The notes under the pieces are model-generated. The model was not told the DNA's origin. It did no database searches and saw nothing but the letters and a program-made list of their open reading frames with translations. This document shows positions 10,955 through 48,231 of a stretch of DNA of 64,000 nucleotides, piece after piece. A program made the translations under genes and the position numbers. Within the stretch, counting starts at the first letter, position 1. Every line of letters begins with the position of its first letter. This stretch comes from Hydractinia symbiolongicarpus (lineage: Eukaryota > Cnidaria > Hydrozoa > Anthoathecata > Hydractiniidae). The stretch spans positions 6,138,001-6,202,000 of the forward strand of contig NC_079876.1 of assembly GCF_029227915.1 (NCBI RefSeq). The letters are read 5' to 3'.

Positions 10955-13900
10955 TCAACTCTCTTTGCTTACAAATTCATAGTCTGAGTCGGAAATCCCG
11001 ATATCTTCGGACACCAATTTAGTACCCATAATGTCAGTTGATTCCTGTCTTGGGGCGCTACTTGCACCATCTGCGTATTCCCTATCAGATCCACTGTTCT
11101 GGTCTGGGTTTTCATCATGTTCACATGGCACAGACGATAAGCGTTCCATCGATGGCGAAATAGAGGAAACATTGGAGCCTTGCATCGATGGCGAAATAGA
11201 GGAAACATTGGGGCGTTGCATCGATGGCGAAATAGAGGAAACATTGGAGCATCCGGGAAAATCTACGTCCTCGGTGATGGGTGCCGCAACGTCATCAACT
11301 GTGATGGGCGCAGCAACGCCCTCCGCTGTCTCGTTTAAATTCAGACTTTCCAGGCATTCTATCATTTCGCTGGATTCATCAACGCTTTCATTTGTACTGC
11401 TTATGGGCGTGTTTTTTACAGATTTTCGCTTTCTCGTTCCGCCTCCAACTCGATCTCTGGGTGGACTTGCTTCGTTGTTATAAGGGCGTTGTCTTACATT
11501 TTGTACGCCCCTGTCATATTCGATTTGACCGATCCTTAATTGGTTTTGTTCCAACATATTCTGCTGCAAAGCCAATCGCTCTTCATTTAATTTCCTCACT
11601 TGTCCTTCAAGCTGCAATATGCGCTCTCCTTCGTTTCCACGTACGTTTTGTCGAAACCCGACTCTTAAAAGTGGTGAAGAGATCTCAAACCCGGTCATTG
11701 CCATGACAACGAACACAACAATGAGAACGATGACAACGAAGAGCACAGGTTGCCACTGCACAGGTACTTCTTTCATTAACAAGCGAAAACTTACACCGAG
11801 AGCGCTGCCAAATTGTTTCATCGGTTCGAAAATAAATCGTGAAGCACAAACAGCTGTCGCCTGCGAACGAAATACAAGTATACTTATTTCGTGTATAAAC
11901 AGGGAGGGAGAAAGATACATCTCCACTGCTAACTATTTTGGATTAAGAGGAAAACATTACCTGTAAGGGAGAGACCTCCCAAACTGGATCCACCAGAATG
12001 TTTTGATGATACTTCGCGCAAGCGTCATCAGATGTTGTGAATGTATCTTTAAACCACAGCGTCACTGACTTCCACGGGGTCAAATTATTTGGAAAGCAAT
12101 CTTCAGGTACATCTTTCATGGCCTCTGATGTTTTCTTTGCTAGCTCAACTTTGTACATACTAAAAATAAGACAAGCCAACTAAAATTAAATAAAAATTCT
12201 CAATCCCTTCAATGTTTTATCATTCGTTTCAATTAAATCGTAGCCACTACAAATAGTGGGGATACTTTTTCCTGATCGTATATCGTAGTGGAAATCTCCC
12301 CTGACAAGCCGTCATTCCACCTGTAACATGGACACTAAGAGGTGAGTGAAGCTGGCGGCAATACCTCTATGTGACGTGAGATTTCCAACCATCAAAGATA
12401 GAATTTGAAACAGGAACCCATACCTTCTAAGCATGATATTCTACCACTAAGCCACTGCTACATTTTGTGAAGCGACACCAAAACAAATACTACATCAACA
12501 ACACTTCAATCATTTTTTGTTGATTCTACTTACACTAACCTTAGTTAGCATTGTGGCTTCGCATTAGCACAGGGGTCAGTGTGGGAAAGACACTGCGTAC
12601 ACATCGTCGTAAACATCACTGCCATTATTGATAGTCACGTAACGTAAAAACAAAGTACCAAACGTCTTACCGGTGCCATTCCCAGGGTATACTGCACATA
12701 AAACAAAGCAGGAATGTGATCATTACTGTTCTCTTCCAACTCTGAGTCAACTGCACCTGTCTTGTCACAAATAATAACAAAAACATGAGCAGATTAATAC
12801 CGACAGCTCCGATTATAACGCGAGGTGTTATGATTTCTGACGCCTGTTTCCATGGCGACGTCGATAAAGGCTGAAATGTAACAGAAGACGGTATAAAAAT
12901 CTAATATATGGTAAGTATGTTTTGATTAGAAAACTTGAAATAAAACGACCGCAGCAAAGATAATAACCACGACAAAGACAATAAACACGGCAATAATAAC
13001 GGCAACTACCACGACAATAACAACGACAACAATAACGACGAAGACGATAATTACGACACCCTACCACGACAATAGCTGGGACGATGACGATAACTTACTT
13101 GAAAAGCATCTTGCAAAATATCCAGGATTTTCTTAGCTTCACTGAGATCAGTTTCCCCTAGCAACGACAATGCAAGATTCCGATTCTCTTCACTAAGACT
13201 GAAGTAAGCTGCATAAACATCGCCCTGGTCACCTTGCACTTCTGCTAATTTGACGAATGTGTTAACGAGATGTTTAAAGTATGTGAGGTCATTCACTACA
13301 GGTGAACGTTCTTCGAACTTGCAGTTCAGTAATTCATTCTTCACTTGTTGTAGCGATTCGCGACACGTGCTAGCCTCATCTTGAAAATCAGCCAGCTTTT
13401 TAACCTAAAGTAAAAAAATAACAAAAATATAATAAAAAATGATAAAATCAAATCAATAAAAACAAATAAATATACAAAAAGATACCAAGACAGAACATAA
13501 GCGTAAATGTCAGATATTTTATTCGTGGGTTAAATGTTACTTTTTTTCATAATTTTTTTTTTTTAAGATCATACCATTTGTACTGTTCATAATTTTAGAG
13601 ACACAAGATCACAAGAAAGCATTGTGCAATAAGACGTAACTTGCAGATTTACTATTAAAAAAAACCCTTGTGATTCGTATAATGTAATGCAGCATTCCTC
13701 AAGGCCAATTTAAGTTCTTCAGTCCAGTAAATTTTGCTTTGATTTTGGCGCTAATTCGCAACCACTGGGTGTACTGCACTTTTCACACTTATTCATCCAG
13801 AAAAATACTCTGCTACTTTGAAATTTATACTTTTTAAATTTATATCAAATGCAATTTTAGGTTTTAAATAAAAGCTCATTACATTTTAAAAAAATATAAA

Positions 13901-14203
13901 TTAAAAACCAACGCCCCTTTCGAAAATAAAAAAAGATTAAAATTAACCGCCACAGGCGTTCCACAAAAGCGCCCTTACGTTATATCTTGACATACCTACC
14001 AACTCGTCACTATCCGAAGTCACTCTTTCTTGTTTCTTCGCTGGTCTGCTTGTTGTCAAATCGTACGGGTCCACCCATCCGCTCTCATCGTAGGTGTTAT
14101 AAACGCCTCCATTCTCATCAACAGTATCACTTGATACAACCACAGTGAGGGAGAGTAAAAAAACAACATCGTGGAGAATATTTATATTTTTTATTGTATA
14201 CAT
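10955..14203 (-). CDS. CLCC1: Chloride channel CLIC-like protein 1 (CLCC1/MCLC)
   Basis: Five coding exons on the minus strand: 14203-14000, 13404-13099, 12870-12671, 12159-11961 and 11860-10955. All have GT-AG signals and matching phases and give 604 aa. Exon 1 encodes a hydrophobic signal peptide (about residues 1-25) and the luminal motif SGWVDPYDL, close to the WIDP-D motif of CLCC1. Exon 2 is the luminal helical region. Exon 3 gives two membrane spans (about 186-206 and 217-233) ending SIPWEWHR. Exon 4 ends ILVDPVWEVSPLQ, and exon 5 opens with RFIFEPMKQFG and KEVPVQW before a third span (about 341-359). A predicted coiled coil (about 375-415) and a long acidic Ser-rich tail follow. CLCC1 is an ER membrane anion channel. 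Human CLCC1 is slightly shorter; the extra length here is in the tail. Confidence 0.9.
11147..11254 (-). repeat. 36-bp tandem repeat in the CLCC1 tail
   Basis: Three copies of a 36-bp unit encode three rounds of a 12-residue unit, NVSSISPSMQ plus two variable residues. It stays in frame, so it lengthens the cytosolic tail without breaking the gene. Confidence 0.9.
12225..12475 (-). repeat. Possible tRNA-derived SINE in CLCC1 intron 3
   Basis: Read on the minus strand, AGTGGCTTAGTGGTAGAA resembles an A-box tRNA head. It is followed by a degenerate B-box region and about 190 bp of unique body. It lies within an intron. The B box is poor, so confidence is low. Confidence 0.35.
12935..13060. repeat. 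Low-complexity ACGACAATAA-rich tract
   Basis: Cryptically simple sequence built from ACGACAATAAC-like units, in CLCC1 intron 2. The Cys/Tyr-rich reading frame over it is an artefact of the repeat. Confidence 0.7.
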
Positions 14204-14310
14204 TCTAAAAATAGAAAATAAATTTTTAGATGTTGATTTGTTTTAGAATAGTTAAAGGGGAGGGGGATGAGAGTAGAACATCACCCAGTCTCAGATCATT
14301 CACTGTTGCA

Positions 14311-14455
14311 AATCTATATTATAATACCCGTATACGTCTGTACGTCTGTCTGTCTGTCACGCAAAAATATAGCTTAGCTAGTAGCGAGACGCGCCCAATG
14401 CGGTATAAAATGACGGGCGAACCCGTGGATTTTTCCACGGCTAATGACTAGTATG
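14311..14455 (+). repeat. Dispersed CTGTCTGTC repeat, copy A
   Basis: It starts with TATAATACCCGTATACGTCT and the CTGTCTGTC run, and ends with CGGGCGAACCCGTGGATTTT followed by CCACGG and a TAATGACTAGTA terminus. The end matches copy D (63496-63580), and the start matches copies B and C in the opposite orientation. It encodes nothing and is probably a short non-autonomous element. Confidence 0.6.
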
Positions 14456-15016
14456 ATTAAAGAATGTTAAACCGAGCTGGCACACAAAACTTGAACGTAG
14501 TTGTTTCATATGTTCAAAATTAAATAAAACTAGAGCCAATAATTCGATTGTGTAGGTTTTATACCTCCATGCAAATCCAGGATTTTTATAAAAAAAATAC
14601 AGAAAAACAACAACATTTTCTCTAATCATTAAATAATCAATAAATAAATGAATCAGAAAAATTATATTATCCCGGACAGCAACTTTTAGCGAAAGTTTAA
14701 TGGCGACATTAACTTTCTGGTTTTCCGCGCATTTGAATTTAATCATTTAAAATCTGTGAAAATAGTGTTGACGTTTTCAATATTATAAGCAGGAGAAAGA
14801 AGCACGAACATTCAAAGGTATAACAAAAATTCAGGATGGATAAAAATTTTGATATTTGCAAGAAATAAATTGTTAGAAAAAAAATCACAAACTTTATGTA
14901 TTTTCGATTAACTTTGTTTCTACAGCGATATTTCCGAAATGTTGATTTCGTGTTGAGAAATAAATTGTTTGGAATATATCTAACTTGTCTTCTCTTTTTT
15001 AGCAACTACCCATGTC

Positions 15017-15141
15017 TGCCGTCTGTTTTCATAGCAACCATCGGTGGCTGCCGTCTTTTTCATAGAAACCAACCGTGCCAGCCGTCTTTTTCAAAGCAAC
15101 CAACGGTGGCTGCCGTCTTTTTTTCATAGCAACCACCCAAT
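15017..15141. repeat. About 32-bp minisatellite between EIF2D and CLCC1
   Basis: Four imperfect copies of a unit like GCCGTCTTTTTCATAGCAAC followed by CAACGGTGGCT. It lies just beyond the eIF2D stop codon on that gene's strand, so it may fall in the 3' flank or UTR. Confidence 0.8.
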
Positions 15142-15239
15142 GACTGTCACCCACGCTTCTGCACGCACCATAATTTATCCCATCACGAAACGAATTCAAC
15201 GTGTCTGATGTTTTTGATAATTTTTTTCTCGTTTTGTGA

Positions 15240-40450
<25,211 letters not shown>

Positions 40451-41719
40451 ATCATTGACAGTGATTGATTGTTTGTAATTTTTTTAGTTTCTAAGGTAAA
40501 AAACAATATAATCTTTAATTTTCGTTCAAGTTTTTTCCATTCAATTTTTAAGCAACCTACTTTTAAATTTATATTTATAAGATTATTTGCTACGAAAAAA
40601 AAGTTTCTGTATTGAATAAGACATCTTGGATATAGTTTTAAAAACTCAAAGAGAACAAAAGAACACATGCTTTCCGCTTTTATATGATAATTATTTCTTA
40701 AAAATAAATATATTAACTATTAAAATAACTTTCGGTTGCAAAACATTCTGGTTAGATAAGTGACACAGACTTTATTTAAAAGGAGACATAATTAAGGTTA
40801 TACATATATATGACGTGAAAGACAACAGAGGTAATGCAATTTTTTCATAGGTGAAAACATTTTGAGACCAATTTATTTTTAGTAGAAAGAAAGCTTACTG
40901 CTAGCTCAATGGTTTATCACCTAGTCTACATAGTTAAGGTGTCTGATAGAGCAAATTAACATTGTAATTAACATTGTAACACAAATTGGGAAACAGGGCT
41001 CAAAAAAAATAAGTAACTAAATGTAGTATACACATTTTTCTAATAAAAATGGCAGCATCACATTTTAACTATGTAAATTTATTTATAAATACATCCGTAA
41101 AAAAATTGTAAATTTAACAAATAGTTGCTAAGAGATAAATAAATACAGAAAACTATCGAAAACTGATCCTGGTCAACTTTGGACTTGGCATACATTTGGT
41201 TGGAGTAATCAACTTAATTTTCATGTTTTTCAGAATCTTTGCTATATAGAGGATATATTTTCACATCTATAAACAGAGGAAAGAAGCAACACAAACATTT
41301 ATACAAAGACAACGTCTTTTACAAAAACCCATTGCATTTTTTGCATACCTCTCTTAATAGTCTGCCAAAGTCCAAAATAAATTATAAATCAGCCTTTGGT
41401 TGTATTCATTGACTAACATATAAGAGTCCGTAAATTTTGCAAGCTTTTACCTTCTTTAAGCTTTTATGTTTAATTTGTACGTACAGAGAGTTGTACATGG
41501 GAAAAACAAACATCGTTATGATCTATATACAGAACAAAATATTTTCTTTAATCAATCAAGAAAGTAAATTAAATAGGGTAATCATTATTCACCAACACCA
41601 CATTTAAAAGGACTGCAGTAACAAAGATCTATTAAGTATTATGGTTGCAAAGATGGTACAAACTGTCTTTACGTATTCCACCAAGACAGCCAGCTTATAT
41701 TACAGATATGCTACCACAT
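40451..41719. other. Intergenic region upstream of EIF2D
   Basis: About 1.3 kb separates the LEPROT-like stop codon (41720) from the eIF2D start codon (40450), both genes being on the minus strand. It must hold the eIF2D 5' UTR and promoter and the LEPROT-like 3' UTR. No clear TATA box or other site could be assigned. Confidence 0.5.
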
Positions 41720-44700
41720 TTAGAAACCAAATTCATCTTCTGCTTGAAATACGGTGAAGAATAACAAAATTGTCAAAAATATGAAGAAGTTGCCAGTCAT
41801 AACAAGTCCCATTGCGCCATACTTAATCTAAAAAATAGAAGAGGCAAGAATTTATCATAACAAAAAATATTTCAATAATTACCAGGTATTTGTGTTGTAA
41901 TAAAATTTGCCATGTTCAAATGTATTTAAAAAAATATGTATTCCATTTTATTAAAAGTACTTTTCGGCTTACACCATCATCAGTACATAACGGGGATGGG
42001 ATTTAAAATACCAGGTATTCCTTGTTAAATAAATTTTCGACTTATTCAATCAAAGAACATTAATTCTACAAAAACATTGCATGGCAAAAAGCACTTAGAC
42101 ATTAACAAACAAATATTTTAGAACATAATGTTACGTACAATTCCAGCTCTAGCAAGCACTATTGGCAGGCCTAAAATAAAAAATATTTTGTTATATGGTT
42201 AAATTATATCGCAAGAATGTAGATTGACACATATCAAAAAACATTTACCAAATGCTGAGACAACGATACCAGCTGTGAAAAACAATGCGATTTCAGCAAC
42301 TAAACTAAAATAACAAAAAATAAAAAACATTAATAACAACAATAACAGACTGGTTAATTAAAGAACACTGGAAGAAATTTAGAAAGTTGTGCCTCAAACG
42401 TTTAATCTACTGCAAAGACTTCAATAAACTTAAAATTGCTGCGAATACGTTTGATGCCTAATGTGATATTACTAATTTCACTTCTCCTGTTACACACAGA
42501 CACACACAGACACATAGAGTTACAGACACATAGAGTTAGTGTGCTGAAACACAACAGAGTAAAATGTACCAATATGATTAAATATATGGCACCCATTCGT
42601 TAGCCCATGGAAAAACCCACTGGGTCACCCATCCTTAAAATTTACTTGTCGCAACAAAGTAGATAAAAATATATCGCATTTGGGTATTTGTGCATATTTA
42701 AAAATTTTGTGTTTCCCTAACAAGACGCATTTTTCGCGGACACACAGACAAAATATGGCTATTGTTAAAAAGATAGCTCATTCAAACCAAATTTTCAATA
42801 ATATACAAATTTCTACCATGTTATATGTTTGAATAAAGCTTTTATTAACATGTGAATCATTTACGGGAGTTTTACTTAAGAGGAGTGTTTATTTTGTTTA
42901 CCTTTATTTCTGTCAAATTTAAATTAAATAATTTCAAAGTTATTTACAGGCCTTCAGACAGTTTTACTTACTTGGATGTTCCTGAAAATGACGAGAAATC
43001 ACTGCCGACTCTTCTCACAATTAATGCAGGGATAGGTGCCAGAATGTAAAAAAATACTAAAACATAAATTAATGATCTTATAGTAAAAATTAATGAAAAG
43101 TTTGAAATTATTATCTTTATTGAGGTAGCCACTCACAGTTAAACATGATCCACCATGGTCTAAATATAAATAAAAATTATAAATTGCTTCCCCTTTTCTT
43201 TTCTGTAGGAGTGGCCAGTCAATATTTATTTTTATTTTCCCCAAATTTCTTATCAATAAAAATGTAAATCCCCCTGACTTGCATATCTAAAATTGCTTAC
43301 TACAAAAAAAAAATGTTAAAGGCAACATTCAAATTGCACTCAGGTAGTGTTGACAATTGAGTTATACATGACATTTAAAAAAATTACTATAATTCCCTGA
43401 CTTTTTAAGTTTTCAAGATTACTTTCCATCCTGCCTCTACACAGTGCTTTATTTCATCACATTTTATTGTAAAAGACACTAAATGATATACTTTAAGAAC
43501 ATTTGCTACAAGAAAAAATAGAGTGTACATCTTTTATATAGTAACATTACCCTCGTTCTGTTTTGAATTCATCTAATGCACATCCTAACACTACCATTAG
43601 AATCCCAATAGCACATAAAAATGACATACCAACAATGCTAAATGAAGAAAGAGAGATGCGAATATTTCAAGCTGACAGGTTCATACATAGAAATAGCTCA
43701 TGATAAGCTGCTGTAGTTTACATATACTCCAAGAAACTTTTATATTTCAAAATACGCAAAATGAACAGTGCATGTTAAAATCTATTCAAGATCTCTTCTC
43801 TTGTCATGTAATAACTAATAAATCAGTTACAGGCTTCCATGCATATTTTGCATTCTCAGAAGGGACTTAATGTACAAAAATACCAGGTACATGCTGGTGT
43901 ATTATAGAGATTGTTTAATCAAACAATTCAGTAACAATCAAGCAGTAATGAAAGAAATTAGACAGAACTCCTCTAATTTGACAACTTTGTGTATTGCCAA
44001 GTACAGCACAGTCTGAATGTAATCTACCGCGTACACACTAATATCACACCTTTGCGTGAAGGACGGCAGTCGTTTAATTATTGTTATAATTAAATCCCTT
44101 AATGGTTTTGCGAGTTTATAATCGCGTGTTAAAAAACAATGCGCTCGCAAAGAAATATTGGAGCAATTATATTTCTTGTAATAGCAGGAGGCATTGTGTA
44201 AATGCATTGATAAACTATTCCTTTAAGTATTAGCGTGAAGTAATTAAATAATAAAAATCTTTCGCAAAGTACTATAATATATTGCGCAATTGTTGGTTTA
44301 ATTACTTAAAAAAATTTCAGCGCGTTTAATTAAGATACATATGAGAAGCATTGTTCACAACTATTAAATAGATGGCGCGTTTTTTTTATTAAAAGAATAC
44401 AAAACTATGGTTTATTTTTGTAAAACAAATGGTGTATATTCTGAAATAAATACAATATCTACATTTCTTGATGAAAACATTTCCTTCTTAACAAACCATG
44501 TAAAATAATCCTTCCGCATACTTTTTTATTGAAACAAATAAACTCTTTAACCCTTTCCGGACGCATGCAAAAACGGCTATATGACGCAAATAGAAAATGC
44601 GTTTTCTAAAGACCTTTACTTAAATAGAAATAGAAAGTGAACCACAACAGATATAACAAAAAACAATAGCTCGTTTTTTTCCTAATAAAATAAGCTTTCA

Positions 44701-47700
44701 GAAAAATAAAATAACAAAATCACAAGGTCACGTGACCGAAAAAACTGACTTTTTTTTTGAAAAAGCGCAAATTTTGACTTTGAGATAAAAAATAAATATA
44801 AAAAAAGTTTTGACCATGAAATTTAAATATAATATAGAAAAACATAAGCCTGAACAAAGAGCAAAATCAAAATGTGAAAAACATAATAAACTAAATATAA
44901 ACTAAAGCAAGTGTCTTGTTATTTTTCATCACTCCCTGTTCAAAGAGTAGTCCACAAGGGTATGATAGTCTTTAAAACATTTGCTGGGATGCAATGGTAA
45001 AGAGTTGTGACGTCACCGCCTTTTGCGGTTTTGATTTTTACTGCGTAACATACTCAGCATCTTTTCTTAGGTTTGTTGTTTTCTTGACGTAGAATCATGA
45101 GATTAAAATGTCTGCCAGTAAGGCATGGCAGATCATCATTTCTAGGTGCGATTGGATCCTGTAGGTGGTTGTTGACCATTTGTTTGACGCAGCAGAAGAG
45201 AAAATCAATAAAAGAAAGTTTCTTATCTTTCTCATTTGGCGTAACTTCGATAAATATTTTTTGAGCATTCAAAGAGGCTTGTAGAATAAGATGAATGGCA
45301 AGCTTTTTGTACCATTTGTACGATTTACGCAAAGCTTGAACTGAATGAAGCTGCTGATCGACTCTATCGACACCACCCATGTGTTGGTTGTAAGCCTTGA
45401 TCATTGCGGGCTTGATGATTGGGTTCCCGTCTTTATCAGTTTTGCCGGTATCGACCATTGATGCATTGTGTAAAGATGAAAGCATGATAACAATCTTTTG
45501 CTGTTTGTTTGCTTTGTCTTGACACCACCCATGTGTTGGTTGTAAGCCTTGATCATTGCGGGCTTGATGATTGGGTTCCCGTCTTTATTAGTTTTGCCGG
45601 TATCGACCATTGATGCATTGTGTAAAGATGAAAGCATGATAACAATCTTTTGCTGTTTGTTTGCTTTGTCTTGACACCACCCATGTGTTGGTTGTAAGCC
45701 TTGATCATTGCGGGCTTGATGATTGGGTTCCCGTCTTTATTAGTTTTGCCGGTATCGACCATTGATGCATTGTGTAAAGATGAAAGCATGATAACAATCT
45801 TTTGCTGTTTGTTTGCTTTGTCTTGTATAGCTCTAAATTTACAAGCTAAAGGTTTCTGTGTAGGGACATCAGCATTGTCACCTACAGCAGTTCTCTTTAT
45901 CAGGTTCCGCTTCAGGTGTTTTGAATTCTCCTTGAAAAAATGTGACCTGACCTTTTTCCAAAGCAGCGCTCTTGATTGTTTTACAATAATTCTTACGATT
46001 GTTCCTTATTGTACCACAAAGGTAGGTTTCATTGTTCAATAGAAACTTTGCAATACTTGGTGCGGTGTAAAAGTTATCAGTGTACAGAACATGTCGATTA
46101 CGATTTAAGAATCGGCGCATGAGTTCGACTGGAATTCGTTCTGTTGTTGCCATGTTTTTGTACTGGTTGTCCTCAGCATAATACATGCCTTTACCACAAT
46201 AAACCAGCACATCTAATGTTATACCATCAGCTGTGGTGAGTTCATAAGGTTTGATTCCAAAGCGGGCTCGCTTGGTTTTTATATATTGTCGAAAATGAAG
46301 CCTACATTTGAACAATACTAACGACTCGTCCACACTGAGATTTCTCCCAGGAGAATAAACGTTTCAAAATCTATCGCGAAGCTTGTTCAAGAACGGTCTA
46401 ATTTTATGGAGGCGATCCTGATCAGGATCTTCAGGATCATAGGTGCTATTACCATTGAAGTGAAGAAACTTTAGAATTAGTTTGAACCGATCGCAGAGCG
46501 ACGACTGGGTTGTTAATAACTCATCTAACGACCAATAGGCTTGTAAATGATTCCCATCATAATAATAACACCAAAGAAAACTTTCAACTCTTCCTTAGTA
46601 ACATCAGTCCAGGACTAACATATTTACTGTCTTCTTTATCTGGATGAGAGGCAATACATTGAGCGGCAAATTTATTGGTTTCCTGCACAATCAGCTCGTA
46701 AATGTCATCCGTCAAATAAAGCTCCAAGAAATCAAGTTCGCTACTGTTTGGGTCCAATCGAATATTGAGTCCTTGTTCTTCCAAGAAAGGAAAGTCCTCA
46801 TTCTCTGTAACTTCAGCAGAAATACTTACATTAGTCCACTCAAGGTCTCCCTCAGGGTCTTCCAATTCTCCATTGTCGATAGGTTGATCGCCATTTTGAG
46901 CACCCGTACGAGGTCGTCCACGTTGGCCCACACCTCTTCCTCTGGGCACTCCACGTCCACGAGCCCTTGCTCTAACTCCTCTTCTGCTGCCTGCCCTTCA
47001 TCCCTGTACCAGTAAGTCCTGTCCTTGCTCAGACACGGTTCCTTCAATTGAAAGTCTCCTTCCCCCTCTGATATGTCGTAGTCCTATCAGTCCACCACGT
47101 CCTTGTCCAAGATTTCGTCCTCTCCCGCATCCATGATTGTTAGGTGGGGCACGCTGTGTAAGTCTTGCAAGTGGTTCACCATCCTCACTACTAGACGATG
47201 ATTCAATTATAAATTCCTCTGTTATTTCTTCGACATTACTTTCATTTATTTCAATGTCTCTTTCTTCCTCTGTAACTTCACTACCATCTCGAGCACATTC
47301 TGCAGCATCCTCTCCAACTGGCGGGTCTACCGGGTCGTCTAAGTTCTTGTGTAGAGGTTCAAATTGTCCCTCTTCTTCTCCACATTCATACTCCCAATCA
47401 CTATCTAGTTCATTATCATCATTCAAGTCAATATCAGAGCTGTCACTCTCAAGTACAACAGCAAGAATTTCATCAATATCATTATAAACACGTTTTGCTG
47501 CAGCAATTTTTTAGTTGACCTTGAAATTTCATAACTTTCTTTCAAAACATGATAAAAACAAGTGGTTTGAAGCCCATAACGAAAATTAATCTAAAATTCA
47601 TAATTCAAAACCACAACACCCCTTTTCGGGTGGAAAAATGGCGGAACTCGCTGTGATATCGATGCCCCCCCAGTGGCCCGTGCATCCTTCAGTGACACGA

Positions 47701-48231
47701 ATCATAGGCCACCCAGTGGCCCGTGCGTCTGGAAAGGGTTAAATCATTCTTTTTTATAGCGTTTTAACAAGCTGCGATTTGAAAATATTGTGAGCGAAAC
47801 GTTTAATTTACAATAATTTTTCATTCCCTTTTAGACAACAAAGAAATATATAGAAAAATAGTTATGTAGTTAAACGAAACGTTCTGTGTCAATGAGGAAG
47901 TTTAATTTTAGGTGAGATGTTTTTTTAATTTGTTCACGATTAAAAAAGTAAATAGTTATTATAAGTCAGTGACCAGAAGCTCTATATATCGCTATATATA
48001 ATACATTTGTTTACAAATATCATAGGACTTCCCCCTATACGGCTTAATTTGACTGTTATCATTAGAAATGTAATTATTAGAATTAACGTAACAGAAAAAT
48101 AAAAACAATACTTGCAACAACATATGTTTGTAGGAAAACAAAAAAAGTTTGTATCTATGGAAACAGATTTGTAGATTTGTGCTAGTCTTCACAGCTTGAT
48201 TATAAACTACTTACGCTCCTAGCGTGCCCAT
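41720..48231 (-). CDS. LEPROTL1: LEPROT/LEPROTL1-like (VPS55 family) membrane protein
   Basis: Seven minus-strand coding exons: 48231-48215, 43637-43551, 43159-43137, 43056-42972, 42304-42249, 42170-42139 and 41827-41720. All are GT-AG and in phase; 408 nt gives 135 aa, against 131 in human LEPROT. The first exon codes only MGTLG and part of the next codon. The rest reads IVGMSFLCAIGILMVVLGCA, PWWIMFNYFFYILAPIPALI, LVAEIALFFTAGIVVSAFG, LPIVLARAGIIKYGAMGLV and ends VFQAEDEFGF. This follows human LEPROT in order, including the IKWGACGLVLAGN-like segment, and gives four hydrophobic spans. The VPS55 family acts in Golgi/endosome trafficking and controls surface levels of receptors. Intron 1 (43638-48214) is large because a piggyBac element sits in it. 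LEPROT versus LEPROTL1 orthology is not resolved. Confidence 0.92.
42600..42775 (-). repeat. Dispersed CTGTCTGTC repeat, copy C
   Basis: It contains AAAAATATATCGCATTTGGG, TTCGCGGACACACAGACAAA and a terminal CCCATGGAAAAACCCACTGG hairpin-like end. It lies in the LEPROT-like intron between exons 42304 and 42972. Confidence 0.6.
43638..44546. other. LEPROT-like intron 1, left of the piggyBac insertion
   Basis: AT-rich intronic sequence with no recognised element. The minus frame 43938-44207 has no known motif. Confidence 0.5.
45054..47510 (-). pseudogene. piggyBac transposase, frame-broken and partly triplicated
   Basis: Read on the minus strand, the acidic N terminus (VVLESDSSDIDLNDDNELDS) and the Arg/Gly-rich stretch lead into LEWTNVSISAEVTENEDFPF and the DDE_Tnp_1_7 domain. 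SVDESLVLFKCRLHFRQYIK carries the first catalytic Asp and RHVLYTDNFYTAP the second. AYNQHMGGVDRVDQQ carries the third. Frame changes occur near 46990 and 46600, stops disrupt 46340-46580, and a 152-bp segment before the third Asp is present three times in tandem. The C terminus ends QENNKPKKRC at a stop, where a Cys-rich finger would be expected. It is not functional as it stands. Confidence 0.88.
45370..45826 (-). repeat. 152-bp tandem triplication inside the piggyBac transposase
   Basis: Three almost identical 152-bp units each encode NASMVDTGKT and IIKPAMIKAYNQHMGGV. I noticed only a C/T difference between them. 152 is not a multiple of 3, so each extra copy shifts the frame. The near identity points to recent duplication. 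Confidence 0.92.

Larger units (their letters stand above)
44551..47738 (-). mobile_element. piggyBac element with exact TTAA flanks
   Basis: TTAA at 44547-44550 and 47739-47742 bracket terminal inverted repeats CCCTTTCCGGACGCATGC and, on the minus strand, CCCTTTCCAGACGCACGG. The 3188-bp body holds a minus-strand piggyBac transposase (45054-47510). Inner copies of GGCCCGTGCRTC-like sequence occur next to the right end (47672-47690). TTAA duplication and CCCTTT ends are diagnostic for this superfamily. It lies in LEPROT-like intron 1 in the same orientation as that gene. Confidence 0.93.

Noticed and set aside
12671-12756. Splice donor at 12756 and a separate 21-bp exon in CLCC1
   Set aside because: Reading straight through gives QVQLTQSWKRTVMITF, which matches the second membrane span of CLCC1, and the longer exon keeps phase.
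12828-13067. Cys/Tyr-rich secreted peptide gene on the minus strand
   Set aside because: The frame is produced by an ACGACAATAAC-type simple repeat inside a CLCC1 intron.
14739-15005. Last exon of eIF2D near 14930
   Set aside because: The frame there lacks the conserved C terminus, while the exon 15301-15240 gives YKIPKKYLKGLD with a proper acceptor and phase.
46644-47487. Ser-rich plus-strand genes over the piggyBac element
   Set aside because: They are antisense shadows of the acidic and Arg-rich transposase N terminus.
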